Below, in pieces: positions 24,177-32,046 of a DNA stretch of 64,000 bases. The DNA is from Saltatorellus ferox. GTDB lineage: Bacteria; Planctomycetota; UBA1135; GCA-002686595. The notes under the pieces are model-generated. The model ran no database searches. It had not been told where the DNA came from and saw nothing but the letters and a program-made list of their open reading frames with translations. How positions within the stretch are numbered: the stretch's first letter is position 1; each line of letters starts with the position of its first letter. The stretch lies in assembly GCA_007751475.1 (NCBI GenBank), contig CP036434.1, positions 3,038,001-3,102,000 of the forward strand, read 5' to 3'. The position numbers and the translations under genes are program-made.

Positions 24177-26167
24177 CTCTCTACGACGACGAATCCGGAT
24201 CGGCCGTGCTCCAGGTGATGAGCTGCGGGAACTGCGGCGCCGACGTGCCGATCACGTCGCCCGCGACCGTGACCGTGGCGTGCGAGCACTGCGGCACGCT
24301 GCTCCTGCGCGGGGATGTCGATCTGGAGACGATCGGTGAGGTGGCGCTCGCGGCCCCGCTGGTTTCGAACTTCCAGATCGGGACCGAAGGGTATTTCGAC
24401 CGCCGCAGATTCGTCGTGCGCGGCCAGCTCCAGCTCGATCACGGCGCTGGCCTCTGGAACGAGTGGGCCGCCGAAACCGATGAAGGCTGGATCTGGATCG
24501 CCGAGGCCCAGGGCGAGATTCACGTTTACGAGGAGGTCGAGCTGCCCGAGGCAGATCTGCCTTCCCGGGACCGCCTCCCGATCCTCGATGCACACACCGG
24601 TGACATGCAGCCGCCGAAGCGCGGCAAGGGCGACCGCTGGAGCGCCGGGGACGGCGTGCCGATCGGAAACGAGGTCTGGACGATCGTCGAGCTCGGGCGC
24701 GGCCACGTCGTCGCGTGCCGCGGCGAGTTCCCGATCCAGATCGAGGTAGGCGTCCGCACGACGTACGCGGACCTCGCGCGGGGTGGCAAGCGGGTAGCCA
24801 CCCTCGACTTCACCCGTTCGGGCCCGCCGGAGTTCCTGTCGGGCGTTCGCGTCGACCTCGCGGCTCTCCAGCTCGATCCCTCGACGCTCCCGGACCATCG
24901 CCCGGATCGCATCGAGTCGGTCCGCGTCAAGTGCAATGAGTGCGGCGGCACGATCGAGGTCCAGGACGCGGATCGCGCGCTGACGCTCGGCTGCGTCCAC
25001 TGCGGCGCGCTCCTCTCTCGCGCTCGCCAGACCGAGGCCTACCACGCCGTCGAAGGCGAGCGGAAGATCAAGAACAAGCCGGCCATCCCGATCGGGAGCC
25101 GGGCGACTCTGTTCGGCGAAGACGTCATCGTCCTCGGCTACATGCGCCGCGGCGTGCTCGCCGACGGCAAGCTATGGCCCTGGCAGGAGTACCTGCTTCG
25201 CGCCCAGGACGGTGGGTATCGCTGGCTCGTCGAGAGCGACGGGCACTGGACGATGGCCGGATCCACGAGCCCGGCTTCGGTTCAGCAACGCGGCGCCAAG
25301 CTCCGCGTCGGCGACCTGGAGTTCCGCCACTTCAGCGGCGGCAAGGCCGTGGTGGACACGGTCCTGGGCGAGTTCTACTGGCAGGTGAAGAGCGGAGACG
25401 CCACGCGGACGGACGACTACGTCAACACGCGCACCTCGACCCTGATCTCGCTGGAGGCGGACCCGCTGGCTTCGGCGGTCTCACGCGCGATTCACGTGGA
25501 CGCGAGCACGATCGAAAAGGCCTTCCCGGCGGCCAAGCTTCCGAAGCCCAAGGGCGTCGGGATCATCCAGCCCAATCCCGTCCAGGCGGCCGGGATCTGG
25601 AAGGCGGCGTTCGCGCTGATCGTGCTGTTCTTCGGCTCTTGCGTGGCCGTCCGGGTTCACCATGCGAACGAGGTCGTCTTCAGCCAGAACTTCGGCCCCA
25701 CGGAGAGCGCCGTCGACAAGGAGAAGGTCGAGTTCTCGGAGCCCTTCGTCATCGAAAGGGGGGGCGCGAACGTGGAGGTCTCCCTCGCCGCGCCCTCGAT
25801 CAGCCAGGGCTATCTCGCCGTCCTCGGCGCCCTGGTCAACGAAGACTCCGGCGAGGTCTTCACCTTCGAAACCGCGGCCCAGTACTACTCCGGTTCGAGC
25901 GGTGGGGAGAGCTGGAGCGAGGGCAACCGCAAGGGATCGACCCTGATCGGACGGGTGCCCCGCGGGCGCTACCGCATGCGCATCGCCTCGCGCGCCTACG
26001 ATCGAGCCACGAGCACACCGTTCCAGATCTCGGTGAAGAGCCAGGTCCCGCGCCTGCTCTGGTTCTTCCTGGGCCTTCTGGCCCTGATCATCTACCCCGT
26101 CATCCAGTCCATCCGCGCCGGCGCCTTCGAGGCGCGCCGCTGGAGCAACAGCGATCACGCGGGCTGA
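24173..26167 (+). CDS. DUF4178 zinc-ribbon membrane protein
   Basis: The protein has 664 residues from a GTG overlapping the speD stop. It has two similar halves, each with a four-Cys zinc ribbon (CGNCGAD then CEHCGTLL, and CNECGGT then CVHCGALL). After the first ribbon, a DUF4178-like beta domain shows IGTEGYFDRRRFVVRGQLQL, WNEWAAETDEG and WIAEAQGEI, and a second copy follows the second ribbon (LFGEDVIVLGYMRR...WPWQEYLL). A TM helix near residues 478-500 (FALIVLFFGSCVAV) is followed by a beta-rich external domain and a last TM (LLWFFLGLLALIIYPVI). DUF4178 genes often sit beside speD, DUF350 and spermidine synthase. The biochemical role is unknown. A 20-bp duplication covers its stop codon. 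Confidence 0.8.
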   Translation: MTLYDDESGSAVLQVMSCGNCGADVPITSPATVTVACEHCGTLLLRGDVDLETIGEVALAAPLVSNFQIGTEGYFDRRRFVVRGQLQLDHGAGLWNEWAAETDEGWIWIAEAQGEIHVYEEVELPEADLPSRDRLPILDAHTGDMQPPKRGKGDRWSAGDGVPIGNEVWTIVELGRGHVVACRGEFPIQIEVGVRTTYADLARGGKRVATLDFTRSGPPEFLSGVRVDLAALQLDPSTLPDHRPDRIESVRVKCNECGGTIEVQDADRALTLGCVHCGALLSRARQTEAYHAVEGERKIKNKPAIPIGSRATLFGEDVIVLGYMRRGVLADGKLWPWQEYLLRAQDGGYRWLVESDGHWTMAGSTSPASVQQRGAKLRVGDLEFRHFSGGKAVVDTVLGEFYWQVKSGDATRTDDYVNTRTSTLISLEADPLASAVSRAIHVDASTIEKAFPAAKLPKPKGVGIIQPNPVQAAGIWKAAFALIVLFFGSCVAVRVHHANEVVFSQNFGPTESAVDKEKVEFSEPFVIERGGANVEVSLAAPSISQGYLAVLGALVNEDSGEVFTFETAAQYYSGSSGGESWSEGNRKGSTLIGRVPRGRYRMRIASRAYDRATSTPFQISVKSQVPRLLWFFLGLLALIIYPVIQSIRAGAFEARRWSNSDHAG

Positions 26168-26186
26168 ACAGCGATCACGCGGGCTG
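26147..26186 (+). repeat. Perfect 20-bp tandem duplication across a stop codon
   Basis: The 20-bp unit AACAGCGATCACGCGGGCTG occurs twice without mismatch, at 26147-26166 and 26167-26186. The first copy encodes the last residues (NSDHAG) and most of the stop codon of the DUF4178 protein, and the second copy is untranslated. The lack of divergence suggests a recent slippage event. Confidence 0.9.
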
Positions 26187-26220
26187 ACCGGGCTCGGGTC
26201 ACCTCTTCGAACCATCCCCC

Positions 26221-26421
26221 ATGTTCTCCACGCTCAAGAACTTCCCGGGCTACCTCGCCTTCGGCGGTGTCGTCCTCGCGCTCTACCTCTGGCTCGAGAT
26301 GACGGGCGTCGCCTTCGGTGGCGCCAAGGCCCCCCAGAAGATGGACCCGAATCAGATCCGATCGTCATCTCCCGGATCCTGGACCTACATCTACTGGGCC
26401 CACGGTAGCCGCGGCAAGTAG
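26221..26421 (+). CDS. Small one-TM protein of the polyamine-type cluster
   Basis: This protein of 66 residues has a single hydrophobic segment (YLAFGGVVLALYLWLEMTGV, about residues 10-29) and a short polar C-terminus ending WTYIYWAHGSRGK. I do not recognise the family. It lies between the DUF4178 and DUF350 genes in the same orientation, with a C-rich leader like other genes here. In related clusters small membrane proteins are common at this position, so it may be an accessory subunit (inference). Confidence 0.6.
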   Translation: MFSTLKNFPGYLAFGGVVLALYLWLEMTGVAFGGAKAPQKMDPNQIRSSSPGSWTYIYWAHGSRGK

Positions 26422-26495
26422 TCCCTTTCTCCTGGTCCCCGTCGCGGCCTTCTTCACTTTCGGCTCTCACGCACCCCCTCAAGTTCTTCTTTCCC

Positions 26496-26738
26496 ATGCC
26501 TAGCCTCTTCGCCCTCATCGATCCGTACAACGAGATCATCCGCCCGATCCTCACGATCGTGGGCATCGGCGCCGTTTCCATCGTGATGCTGCTCATCGCC
26601 GTGCGCGCGATGGAGAAAGCGCTGCCGTTCTCGGTGCGACACGAACTCGAGGAAGACCACAACCTTGCGGCCGCGATCGTGATGGCATCGATCATCCTGG
26701 GCGTGGCGATCGTGATTGCCGCCGTCGCCCAGGGGTGA
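26496..26738 (+). CDS. DUF350 family small membrane protein
   Basis: This protein of 80 residues has two TM helices (ILTIVGIGAVSIVMLLIAVR and AAIVMASIILGVAIVIAAV), linked by a loop containing LEEDHNLAAAIVMASI, the hallmark of DUF350 (YjfL-like) proteins. These occur in the inner membrane with polyamine-synthesis and membrane-stress genes. Their function is not known. The stop TGA shares its last base with the ATG of the aminopropyltransferase gene, so the two are translationally coupled. Confidence 0.8.
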   Translation: MPSLFALIDPYNEIIRPILTIVGIGAVSIVMLLIAVRAMEKALPFSVRHELEEDHNLAAAIVMASIILGVAIVIAAVAQG

Positions 26739-28297
26739 TGCCAGGGGTGACACACGGCGCGGGAGCCGAGGAAATCGAAGGGGACGGGCAGCGCGAGCAT
26801 CCGCCGCTCGGACTCAACCTGGCGTTCGCGGTCGTCTTCCTGGTGTCCGCCTGCGGGCTCGGCTACCAGCTCGTGGCGGGGACCACGTCGTCGTACTTGC
26901 TCGGTGACTCCGTCACGCAGTTCTCGTTCACGATCGGGCTCTATCTCTTCGCCCTCGGGATCGGCAGCTACCTGTCGAAGTTCGTGGACCGCGACCTCGC
27001 GACGGTGTTCGTGCGCGTCGAGCTGGCGGTGGCCGTCGTGGGGGGCGTCTCGGCGCTCAGCCTCTTCTTCGCCTGGGAGTCCGAGCTCTGGTTCCGGCCG
27101 CTGCTCTACGGCCAGATCCTTGCCGTCGGCGCGCTCGTGGGGATCGAGATCCCTCTGCTCGTGAGGCTGCTCGAGGAGGAGCTGGAACTCAAGGAACTGA
27201 TCGCGCGCGTGCTCTCGTGGGACTACGTCGGAGCGCTGATCGCGGCGCTGCTCTTTCCCCTGGTGCTCGTGCCGCGCCTCGGCCTCGCGCGCGCGGCGCT
27301 GGCGTTCGGCCTCGTGAACGCGCTGGTGGCGCTGTGGAGCGTGTCGCTCTTCCAGGGCCGCCTGCGGAGGCCCATGGCGCTCCGGATCCAGAGCGGCCTC
27401 GTCGTCGTGGCTCTGGGCGTCCTGTTCTCCCAGGCCACGACGCTCACGAGCATCGCCGAGCACACGATCTACGCGGGCGAGATCGTGCACGCGCGCACGT
27501 CGCCGTACCAGCGCGTCGTGGTGACGCGCGCGAACAAGTCCTATCAGCTGTTCCTATCGGGAGCGCTGCAGTTCAACAGCGAGGACGAGTACCGCTACCA
27601 CGAGGCGCTCGTGCACCCGGCGATGGCGACCTCACCGGACCCGCGCCGCGTGCTGATCCTCGGCGGCGGTGACGGCCTCGCCTGCCGCGAGGTGCTGCGG
27701 CACCCGTCCGTCGAGAAGGTCGTTCTCGTCGATCTCGATCCCGCGGTCACGGATCTCGCACGGACGTTCCAGCCCTTCGTGGAGCTGAACGGCGGGGCGT
27801 TCGATGACCCGCGCGTGGAGATCATCAACGCGGACGCGATGGCGTGGCTCGAGGAGGGCGCGAACCTCTTCGACGTGGCCATCGTCGACTTCCCGGACCC
27901 GCATTCGTTCAGCGTCGGCAAGCTCTACACGGACACGTTCTACTCGTTGCTCATGGGGCGCGTCGCGCCCGACGGCGCCATCGTCGTCCAGAGCACCAGT
28001 CCGCGGCTCGCTCCGAACAGCTACTGGTGCATCGCGGAGACGATGGAGTCCGTGGGCCTCTACGTGCGCCCGTACCACGCGGCGGTCCCGAGCTTCGGGG
28101 AGTGGGGGTTCATGCTGGCGAGCCAGCGGGAGTTCCCGATCCCGACCGACGTGCCCGACGGCCTGCGCTTTCTCTCGGACGCGTACGTGCCGACGCTGTT
28201 CGTGCTGCCGGAGGACGCCCGGCGGCGCGAGGTCGACGTGAATCGACTCTCGACCCAGAGCCTCGTGCGGTACTACGACGACGAGCTGAGGCCATGA
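26738..28297 (+). CDS. Membrane-embedded polyamine aminopropyltransferase (spermidine synthase-like)
   Basis: This protein of 519 residues has an N-terminal half with about seven hydrophobic segments (from LAFAVVFLVSACGLGYQLVA to LVVVALGVLFSQA). The cytosolic C-terminal half is a spermidine-synthase methyltransferase fold: YQRVVVTR, the cofactor loop ILGGGDGLACREVLRH, the ribose-binding VVLVDLDP, and VDFPDPHSFSVGKLYTDTFY. The family transfers the aminopropyl group of decarboxylated S-adenosylmethionine to a polyamine. The membrane half suggests that the product is made at, or senses, the membrane. The start is ATG 26738, with GTG 26735 as alternative. It is coupled to DUF350 upstream and overlaps the oxidase downstream (ATGA). 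Confidence 0.87.
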   Translation: MPGVTHGAGAEEIEGDGQREHPPLGLNLAFAVVFLVSACGLGYQLVAGTTSSYLLGDSVTQFSFTIGLYLFALGIGSYLSKFVDRDLATVFVRVELAVAVVGGVSALSLFFAWESELWFRPLLYGQILAVGALVGIEIPLLVRLLEEELELKELIARVLSWDYVGALIAALLFPLVLVPRLGLARAALAFGLVNALVALWSVSLFQGRLRRPMALRIQSGLVVVALGVLFSQATTLTSIAEHTIYAGEIVHARTSPYQRVVVTRANKSYQLFLSGALQFNSEDEYRYHEALVHPAMATSPDPRRVLILGGGDGLACREVLRHPSVEKVVLVDLDPAVTDLARTFQPFVELNGGAFDDPRVEIINADAMAWLEEGANLFDVAIVDFPDPHSFSVGKLYTDTFYSLLMGRVAPDGAIVVQSTSPRLAPNSYWCIAETMESVGLYVRPYHAAVPSFGEWGFMLASQREFPIPTDVPDGLRFLSDAYVPTLFVLPEDARRREVDVNRLSTQSLVRYYDDELRP

Positions 28298-29979
28298 CTC
28301 GCGGGCGGCAGCTGTTCCAGCGCGGACTCTCCAGGCGCGCGGCCCTGAAGGCGGCCGCGGCCGGTTCCCTCGGTGGGTTGCTCGCCTCGGCCGGGTGCGG
28401 CGACGTGAAGGCGTCGGCCCGTCGACGGATCGGCGGCGGGTTCGTGGACGACGGCGTCGGCGCCGGGCACCGCTTCCGCGACGGCGGGTTCGCCGGGACG
28501 GGGGGCGCGCGCGAGGAGCGCGCCCGCGTGCTTGTGATCGGCGGCGGCGTGGCGGGCCTGAGCGCGGCGTGGCGGCTCGCGCGCTCGGGCGTCGAGGACA
28601 TCGCGATCGTCGAACTGGGCGGTGACCTCGGCGGCACCTCGCGCGGTGGATCGATGCCGTCCGCGAAGGGCGGCGCGTTGCGCTGTCCCTACGGCGCCCA
28701 CTACCTGCCGCAGCCCCGGACGAGCCAGCGCGCGCTGGCAGCGTTCCTGAAGGACGCCGGCCTCTCCACCGGTGAAACGCCGGACGGTCGCGTCGCGTTT
28801 CCGGATCGGCTCTTCGTGCGCGATCCTGCCGAGCGTATCGGCGCGCTCGGATACTTCGAGGAAGGGCTCTGGCTGCGCAGCGGGGTTCACCCCGAGGACG
28901 ATGCGTCCCTCGATCGATTCGAGGCGCTGATGGAGGGCTTCATGCGCGTGGACGGCGAAGGGCGCCGACTCTTCGACCTGCCGCTGCGCCAGTCTTCTCT
29001 GGAGGCTCGTTCTCTCGACGCCATGAGCGCCGCGGAGTGGGCTTCACAGAACGGCTTCGACTCCGACCGCATGCGCTGGTACCTCGAGTACGCGACGCGC
29101 GACGACCTTGGGGCGGCGCTCCAGGACACCTCGGCGTGGGCGCTCGTTCACTACTTCACCGCGCGAGCCGACTATCGCACGAAGGAGAGCGCCGAGTACC
29201 TGACCTGGCCCGACGGGAACGCGCGGCTCGTGCGTGGGCTGGAGGAGCTGGTCGGGCCTGCGCTGAAGGGCCGACGAACCGGCGAGGTCGCGGTCTCCGT
29301 GAGCCCTGGCGCAGAAGGGGCCGCCGCGGTGACCATGAACGCCGCCACGGGGGAGGCGACGTTCTGGACGGCGGACGCGATCGTCGTCGCGACGCCGCAG
29401 TTCGTGACGCAGAGGCTCCTGCGCGAAGACCCCGCGCGGGCCGAACGCGCGGCGTTCCGCTACAGCCCCTGGCTCGTGGCGAACCTCCATCTGAGCGAGC
29501 GCCCCGAGTCGCGCGGCTTTCCCTACGCCTGGGACAGCGTGCTCCACGGTAGCCCGAGCCTCGGCTACGTGGATGCCGGGCATCAGCTGGATCGCGCGGA
29601 CGAGCTCGACACCGTCTGGACCTGGTACCTGCCGGTGATCGATTCGGACGAGCGCGCGGCGCGCGAAGCGCTGCTCGCGCGGCCCTTCGAGTCGTGGCGC
29701 GACGCGATCCTCGCCGATCTGCGCGTCGCGCACCCTGACATCGACGAGGTGGTGACGCGGATCGACGTCTGGCGCTGGGGGCACGCGATGGTGAAGCCGA
29801 CGCCCGGAACGATGTGGAGCGGCCTGCGCGAGCGCGCGGCGGAGCCGCTCGGGCGCGTGCACTTCGCGCACTCGGATCTGTCGGGCATCGCGCTCTTCGA
29901 GGAGGCGAACTGGCAGGGCACGCGCGCGGCCGAGGCGATCCTCGCGCAGTTCGGCGTCGACGACGGGTCGCTCCTGTGA
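28294..29979 (+). CDS. Tat-exported lipoprotein FAD-dependent amine-oxidase-like enzyme
   Basis: This protein of 561 residues begins with a twin-arginine signal (LSRRAALK, Arg14/Arg15), a hydrophobic stretch and a lipobox ASAGC, with Cys35 as the probable lipid anchor. It should therefore be folded with FAD in the cytoplasm and exported. The dinucleotide motif VLVIGGGVAGLSAAW starts near residue 79, followed by the E-x-GGTSRGG region. A NAD(P)-binding_8/amino-oxidase pattern continues to a C-terminal HSDLSGIALFEEANWQG. The substrate is unknown. Its place directly behind an aminopropyltransferase suggests a polyamine, as in clusters with flavin monoamine oxidases, but that is inference. It is linked by 4-nt overlaps on both sides. 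Confidence 0.8.
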   Translation: MTRGRQLFQRGLSRRAALKAAAAGSLGGLLASAGCGDVKASARRRIGGGFVDDGVGAGHRFRDGGFAGTGGAREERARVLVIGGGVAGLSAAWRLARSGVEDIAIVELGGDLGGTSRGGSMPSAKGGALRCPYGAHYLPQPRTSQRALAAFLKDAGLSTGETPDGRVAFPDRLFVRDPAERIGALGYFEEGLWLRSGVHPEDDASLDRFEALMEGFMRVDGEGRRLFDLPLRQSSLEARSLDAMSAAEWASQNGFDSDRMRWYLEYATRDDLGAALQDTSAWALVHYFTARADYRTKESAEYLTWPDGNARLVRGLEELVGPALKGRRTGEVAVSVSPGAEGAAAVTMNAATGEATFWTADAIVVATPQFVTQRLLREDPARAERAAFRYSPWLVANLHLSERPESRGFPYAWDSVLHGSPSLGYVDAGHQLDRADELDTVWTWYLPVIDSDERAAREALLARPFESWRDAILADLRVAHPDIDEVVTRIDVWRWGHAMVKPTPGTMWSGLRERAAEPLGRVHFAHSDLSGIALFEEANWQGTRAAEAILAQFGVDDGSLL

Positions 29980-31085
29980 CGCTGGCGGGGGACAGCGCGG
30001 GCGAGGCCGCCACCGGGCGCCTTGCGCGCCCCGGCTGGATCCTGGGCCCGCTCGGCGACCTCGTGATCTTCACGGGACCGGTGCTCGCGGCGCTGGCCCT
30101 GATCGCCTTCGCCTGGTCGAACGGCACGCTGCACCGGGAGATGCCGCCGTGGATGTTCGCGCTGCTCGTCGTCGCCTGCGACGTCGCCCACGTGTACGCA
30201 ACGGCGTTCCGCGTCTACCTCGATCCCGAGCGCTTCAGAGCGCGGCCCGGGCTCTACCTCGGCGTGCCGGTCGCCTGCTTCGCTGCGGGCGTCATCGCCT
30301 ACGGGATCAGCGCGGCCTTCTTCTGGCGCGTCCTCGCGTACCTCGCGGTCTGGCACTTCATCCGCCAGCAGTGGGGCTGGGTCGCGTTTGCGCGGGCGAA
30401 GGCAGGCGAGGGGCAGGTCGACCGACGGCTCGATCAGATGACCATCTACGCGGCGACGGTCTATCCCCTGCTCTACTGGCACACGCATCTGCCGCGCGAG
30501 TTCAGCTGGTTCATCGAAGGCGACTTCGCGCGACTGCCTGGCGCGCTGGACGTCGCTGCGTTCGCGGGGCACTGGGCGATCATGGCGACGTTCGCGGCGC
30601 GCCAGTTCCAGCGGGGCGTGCGCGGGCTCGGCGTGAACTGGGCGAAGGTGCAGATCGTGGCGACCACCTGGGTCGCGTGGTACGGCGGGATCGTGCTCTT
30701 GAACTCCGACATCGCCTTCTCTGCGCTCAACGTGCTGAGCCACGGCGTGCCCTATCTCGCGGTCGTCTGGACGATCGAGCGGCGGCACGTGGGGGAGCGG
30801 CGCGCTCCGCTTGCCCGGTTCTTCGAGCCGCGGCTGGCCGTGCTGCTCCTCGCGGTACTCGTGCTGATCGGCTACTCGGAGGAGTGGCTCTGGGATGCGC
30901 TCGTCTGGCGCGATCAGCCGGCGCTCTTCGGGCGCTGGAGTGAAGGCGCGCTGCCTGCCGCGTTGCTCGGGCTCGTCGTGCCGCTCCTGGCGACGCCCCA
31001 GGCGACGCACTACGTGCTGGACGGCTCGCTCTGGAAACGCCGGAAGCATCGGGATCTCGACGGCTTCCTGGAGGGACGGCGTTGA
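29976..31085 (+). CDS. Polytopic membrane protein with conserved His motifs, unknown function
   Basis: This protein of 369 residues starts at a GTG overlapping the oxidase stop. It has roughly nine or ten TM helices (for example VIFTGPVLAALALIAFAW and FALLVVACDVAHVYATAF). Histidines and tryptophans recur at helix ends: CDVAHVYATAF, WHFIRQQWGWVAFARAK, WHTHLP, LSHGVPYLAVVW and a C-terminal ATHYVLDGSLWKRRK. The last motif resembles HYxxDxxxWR segments in uncharacterised bacterial membrane proteins, and a metal- or haem-binding role is conceivable. I cannot name the family. The stop overlaps the TTG of the next gene, which ties it to the cluster. Confidence 0.65.
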   Translation: MTLAGDSAGEAATGRLARPGWILGPLGDLVIFTGPVLAALALIAFAWSNGTLHREMPPWMFALLVVACDVAHVYATAFRVYLDPERFRARPGLYLGVPVACFAAGVIAYGISAAFFWRVLAYLAVWHFIRQQWGWVAFARAKAGEGQVDRRLDQMTIYAATVYPLLYWHTHLPREFSWFIEGDFARLPGALDVAAFAGHWAIMATFAARQFQRGVRGLGVNWAKVQIVATTWVAWYGGIVLLNSDIAFSALNVLSHGVPYLAVVWTIERRHVGERRAPLARFFEPRLAVLLLAVLVLIGYSEEWLWDALVWRDQPALFGRWSEGALPAALLGLVVPLLATPQATHYVLDGSLWKRRKHRDLDGFLEGRR

Positions 31086-31507
31086 AGGACTGGACGGACT
31101 GGATCCTGCGATCGATCGGGCGGGCTGGGTGGGCGCCCGTTCTCGTGATGGGCCTGCACCTCCTGCTCTCGAAGGGGACGCGCGCGTACGCGACCTATCC
31201 GAGCCTGGACATCGGGATGCACTTTCTCGGCGGCGTGGCGATCGCATGGTTCTTCTGGCGGGCCGTGCAGGCGGAGTCCGGCGCCCAGGTGCTCGGACAG
31301 CTCAGTCGCAGCGGGAAGGCGCTTTTGACCTGGGCTCTCTCGGGGACCGCGACCGTCGTCTGGGAGTGCGCCGAATGGACGACGGATCGCCTGGGCGTCA
31401 CGCACGCCCAGGCGGGGCTGCCGGACACGATGCTGGATCTGGCCATGGGGCTGGCCGGGGCGATCCTGGTGCTGCTGATCGTGGTTCCCAGCGCGGGTCG
31501 AATGTGA
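31082..31507 (+). CDS. Small polytopic membrane protein, YjdF/DUF2238-like
   Basis: This protein of 141 residues starts at a TTG that overlaps the previous stop. It has about three or four hydrophobic helices. The pattern LDIGMHFLGGVAIAWFFWR, then VVWECAEWTTDRLGV, then LPDTMLDLAMGLAGA resembles the H...E...D-T-x-x-D layout of YjdF/DUF2238-like proteins. Function is unknown. It is the last gene of the overlapping chain that begins with speD. A repeated AATGTGATC word (31500-31508 and 31510-31518) spans its stop codon. Confidence 0.6.
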   Translation: MKDWTDWILRSIGRAGWAPVLVMGLHLLLSKGTRAYATYPSLDIGMHFLGGVAIAWFFWRAVQAESGAQVLGQLSRSGKALLTWALSGTATVVWECAEWTTDRLGVTHAQAGLPDTMLDLAMGLAGAILVLLIVVPSAGRM

Positions 31508-31634
31508 TCCAATGTGATCGATTCAGGGCCCGCCTTGGACCTGGGTGATCGATGATGATCGCCGAAGCCGCCTCACGCGCGCTCTGGAGGATGCCCAAGG
31601 TGGAATTCGATCAAATGTGGCGGATTTTGGCCCA

Positions 31635-31648
31635 AATTTGGCCAAATT
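31635..31648. promoter_or_regulatory. Perfect 14-bp palindrome, candidate HipB operator
   Basis: AATTTGGCCAAATT is a perfect palindrome 17 bp upstream of the preferred hipB start. A degenerate copy (TTTTGGCCCAAA) sits immediately upstream, overlapping it. The stretch is unusually AT-rich for this genome. HipB-type antitoxins typically bind palindromes upstream of their own operon, so autorepression here is a reasonable prediction but has not been demonstrated. Confidence 0.55.
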
Positions 31649-31665
31649 CGATCGAAGATGATCCC

Positions 31666-32046
31666 ATGAAGATCGATCCGTTGACGCCCCAGGGGGCGAT
31701 CCTGGAAGAGCTGGGGAAGCGCCTCGGGCGGGTGCGGAAGCGCCAGGGCATGACCCAGGAGGCGCTGGCGGAGGCGGCGGGGCTCGGCGTGGCCACCGTT
31801 CGCCGGATCGAGGACGGAAGCGACAGCCAGCTGGGGTCCTGGATCAAGCTCCTGAAGGCGCTTGGGATGGAGGCTTCGATCGAAGGGCTCCTTCCTGAGA
31901 GCTATCGGTCGCCGATGGAGGAAGCGCTGGGAGGAGAGTCTGCGCGGAGGGGGCGGTCTCGTCCGGGCGGCCGGCAGGAAGGGCAGGCGGAGGATCGGCC
32001 CGAGGGAGCACCTTCGGTCTTTCGCTGGGGCGACGAGCGCGTATGA
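31666..32046 (+). CDS. hipB: HipB-like XRE-family antitoxin/regulator
   Basis: This protein of 126 residues has an XRE helix-turn-helix: ILEELGKRLGRVRKRQGMTQ, then EALAEAAGLGVATVRRIEDG. A charged, disordered tail (ESARRGRSRPGGRQEG...) follows. An upstream in-frame ATG at 31552 would place the palindrome inside the coding sequence, so I prefer the ATG at 31666. The TGA overlaps the ATG of the HipA-like gene, the normal arrangement for hipBA toxin-antitoxin pairs. It is expected to bind the operator and neutralise HipA. Confidence 0.82.
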   Translation: MKIDPLTPQGAILEELGKRLGRVRKRQGMTQEALAEAAGLGVATVRRIEDGSDSQLGSWIKLLKALGMEASIEGLLPESYRSPMEEALGGESARRGRSRPGGRQEGQAEDRPEGAPSVFRWGDERV

